The notes under the pieces: generated by a model
Told to the model about the DNA's origin: nothing
Databases searched by the model: none
Seen by the model: only the letters and a program-made list of their open reading frames with translations
Position numbers and translations under genes: made by a program
Shown: positions 4,805 through 6,138 of the stretch, piece after piece
How positions within the stretch are numbered: the stretch's first letter is position 1
Layout: the number at the start of each line of letters is the position of its first letter
Assembly (NCBI GenBank): GCA_946480655.1
Contig: CAMLKN010000139.1
Location: 1 to 6,138, forward strand
Direction of reading: 5' to 3'
From: an uncultured Devosia sp.
GTDB lineage: Bacteria > Pseudomonadota > Alphaproteobacteria > Rhizobiales > Devosiaceae
DNA length: 6,138 bases

Positions 4805-6138
4805 GTGGCCAAAGGCAAGACGATACATCTTTCGGAAGTGGTGGGGGCGCTGAGCTTTGCCCTGGATATCACCGAGGGGCAGCCGGTGGGACACAGCCTC
4901 AGATGCTGCTGGATCGGCATGCATGTGGGCGTGGGTCTCGGCCTGAGCGAGGCCGAACTTTCGGACCTCTACTATACGCTGCTGCTCAAGGACATTGGCT
5001 GCAGCTCCAACGCGGCCCGGATCTGCCAGCTTTATCTCGCCGACGACTTGAGCTTCAAGAACGCCTATAAGGTCGTCGATACCAAGCTGCCGGAAATCCT
5101 GCGCTTCCTGATCGCCAATACGGCGCGGAAATCGGGGTTCGTCGAGCGGTTGCAGACGCTGGTGCATATTGCCCGCAATGGCGGGGAAATCTCCAGGGAA
5201 CTGATCGAGACGCGGTGTCAGCGCGGCGCGGAGATCGCGCGGTCGATGCGGTTTTCCGAGGCGGTGGCGCGCGGAATCCTCGATCTCGATGAACACTGGG
5301 ACGGGAGCGGACAGCCGCAAGGTCTTGCGGGCCGGGAGATTTCCCGGTTCGGGCAGATCGCCTTGCTGTCGCAGGTAGTGGATGTGTTCTTCATGCGTGG
5401 CGGCGCCGAGGCGGCGGTGGCGGAGATCAGCGAGCGGGCCGGGCGGTGGTTTGACCCGGAACTCGTTGACCTGCTGCTCGCCCTGCGGACCGATCAGGGG
5501 TTCTGGGATGCCCTGAGGGCGAATGACCTCGATCAGCGCGTGGTGGCGCTGGAGCCACGAGCGCTGACGCGTGCGGTCGATGAAGATTATCTCGACGACA
5601 TCGCCGCGGGCTTCGCGCAGGTGGTCGATGCCAAGAGCCCGTTCACGGCGGGCCATAGCGACCGGGTGGCACTGTTCACGGACCTGATTGCCGAGGAGAT
5701 GGGCTATTCGCCCGAACGGCGGCGATGGCTGAAGCGCGCGGCGCTGCTGCACGATATCGGCAAGCTGGGCGTGTCGAACAGCGTGCTCGACAAGAATGGC
5801 AAGCCGGACGAGGACGAGTGGGCGGAGATCAAGCGTCACCCGGAGCTGGGGCGGGTCATCCTCTCCAAGATCGATGCCTTCAAGGACATGGCGCGGATCG
5901 CCGGGGACCATCACGAAAAGCTCGATGGTCGCGGGTATCCGCATGGGCTCAAGGCCGACAGCATCGATCTCGATACGCGGATCGTGACGGTGGCCGATAT
6001 TTTCGATGCGCTGACGGCCGACCGCCCATACCGCAAGGCCATGCCGGTATCGGTGGCCTTCGAGATCATGGAAAAAGAGATCGGAACGGGGCTGGATGCC
6101 GATGTGTTCGCCGCGCTGCGACGCGGCTTCGTGCGGCT
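4805..6138 (+). CDS. Tandem HD-GYP protein, partial: degenerate first domain, intact c-di-GMP phosphodiesterase second domain
   Basis: The frame opens at GTG 4805 and runs off the right edge after 444 residues. Residues about 8-230 resemble an HD-GYP fold that has lost its metal site: GHSLRCCWIGMHVGVGLGLS (29-48) keeps H30, but HD is replaced by KDIG (62-65), and EHWDGSGQPQGL (163-174) stands where HHExxDGxGYP should be. Residues about 270-440 form an intact domain: H284 in AGHSDRV, HDIGK (316-320), H345, HHEKLDGRGYP (369-379), D398 in VADIFDALTADRPYRK (396-411). This second half should hydrolyse cyclic-di-GMP, probably to pGpG or GMP. No signal peptide or membrane segment is visible, so it is likely cytoplasmic. 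The likely partner in c-di-GMP turnover is the cyclase at 607-2463, by inference only. Related proteins with this N-terminal pattern often end in a LuxR-type DNA-binding domain; whether this one does lies outside the window. Confidence 0.9.
   Translation, partial: MAKGKTIHLSEVVGALSFALDITEGQPVGHSLRCCWIGMHVGVGLGLSEAELSDLYYTLLLKDIGCSSNAARICQLYLADDLSFKNAYKVVDTKLPEILRFLIANTARKSGFVERLQTLVHIARNGGEISRELIETRCQRGAEIARSMRFSEAVARGILDLDEHWDGSGQPQGLAGREISRFGQIALLSQVVDVFFMRGGAEAAVAEISERAGRWFDPELVDLLLALRTDQGFWDALRANDLDQRVVALEPRALTRAVDEDYLDDIAAGFAQVVDAKSPFTAGHSDRVALFTDLIAEEMGYSPERRRWLKRAALLHDIGKLGVSNSVLDKNGKPDEDEWAEIKRHPELGRVILSKIDAFKDMARIAGDHHEKLDGRGYPHGLKADSIDLDTRIVTVADIFDALTADRPYRKAMPVSVAFEIMEKEIGTGLDADVFAALRRGFVR

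Noticed and set aside
4763..5944. A 393-codon minus-strand frame opposite the HD-GYP gene.
   Set aside because: The plus strand carries the complete HD-GYP motif set with a good ribosome binding site; the antisense product has no recognisable domain.

Overview
The window looks like chromosomal DNA from a GC-rich alphaproteobacterium, most likely a member of the Hyphomicrobiales (Rhizobiales); a Devosia-like organism would fit. This rests on base composition, the long antisense open frames typical of GC-rich coding DNA, an intergenic hairpin element (CTACCTCCCCC / GGGGGAGGTAG) of a kind I associate with this order, and a textbook alphaproteobacterial general-stress (EcfG-type) promoter. The genus is inference. 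I see no insertion sequence, phage gene, CRISPR array, tRNA or rRNA.

Layout, left to right: (1) the N-terminal three quarters of a GreA/GreB-family transcription factor on the minus strand, cut by the window's left edge; (2) a short gap holding a hairpin-rich intergenic repeat; (3) a 618-aa membrane diguanylate cyclase on the minus strand (5TM-LYT-like sensor, two PAS domains, GGEEF domain with an intact I-site); (4) a divergent intergenic region with a perfect 9-bp inverted repeat; (5) an exported PQQ-dependent aldose sugar dehydrogenase on the plus strand; (6) a strong bidirectional terminator; (7) a 66-aa CsbD-family stress protein on the minus strand, with a consensus GGAAC-N16-CGTT promoter; (8) a stand-alone receiver-domain response regulator on the minus strand; (9) a second divergent intergenic region; (10) a GTG-started tandem HD-GYP protein on the plus strand, with a degenerate first domain and an intact second one, cut by the right edge.

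The theme is signalling and stress. One protein predicted to make cyclic-di-GMP and one predicted to degrade it lie about 2.3 kb apart, with an orphan receiver protein and a stress protein between them. Each c-di-GMP gene is divergent from a neighbour (the cyclase from the sugar dehydrogenase, the HD-GYP gene from the response regulator), so shared control is possible but unproven. The CsbD gene is the one whose regulation can be read with confidence: it should belong to the general stress regulon. Nothing here is a clearly new system. The items most worth a second look are the stress promoter with its flanking palindromes, the inverted repeat at 2516-2552, and the degenerate-plus-active HD-GYP architecture.
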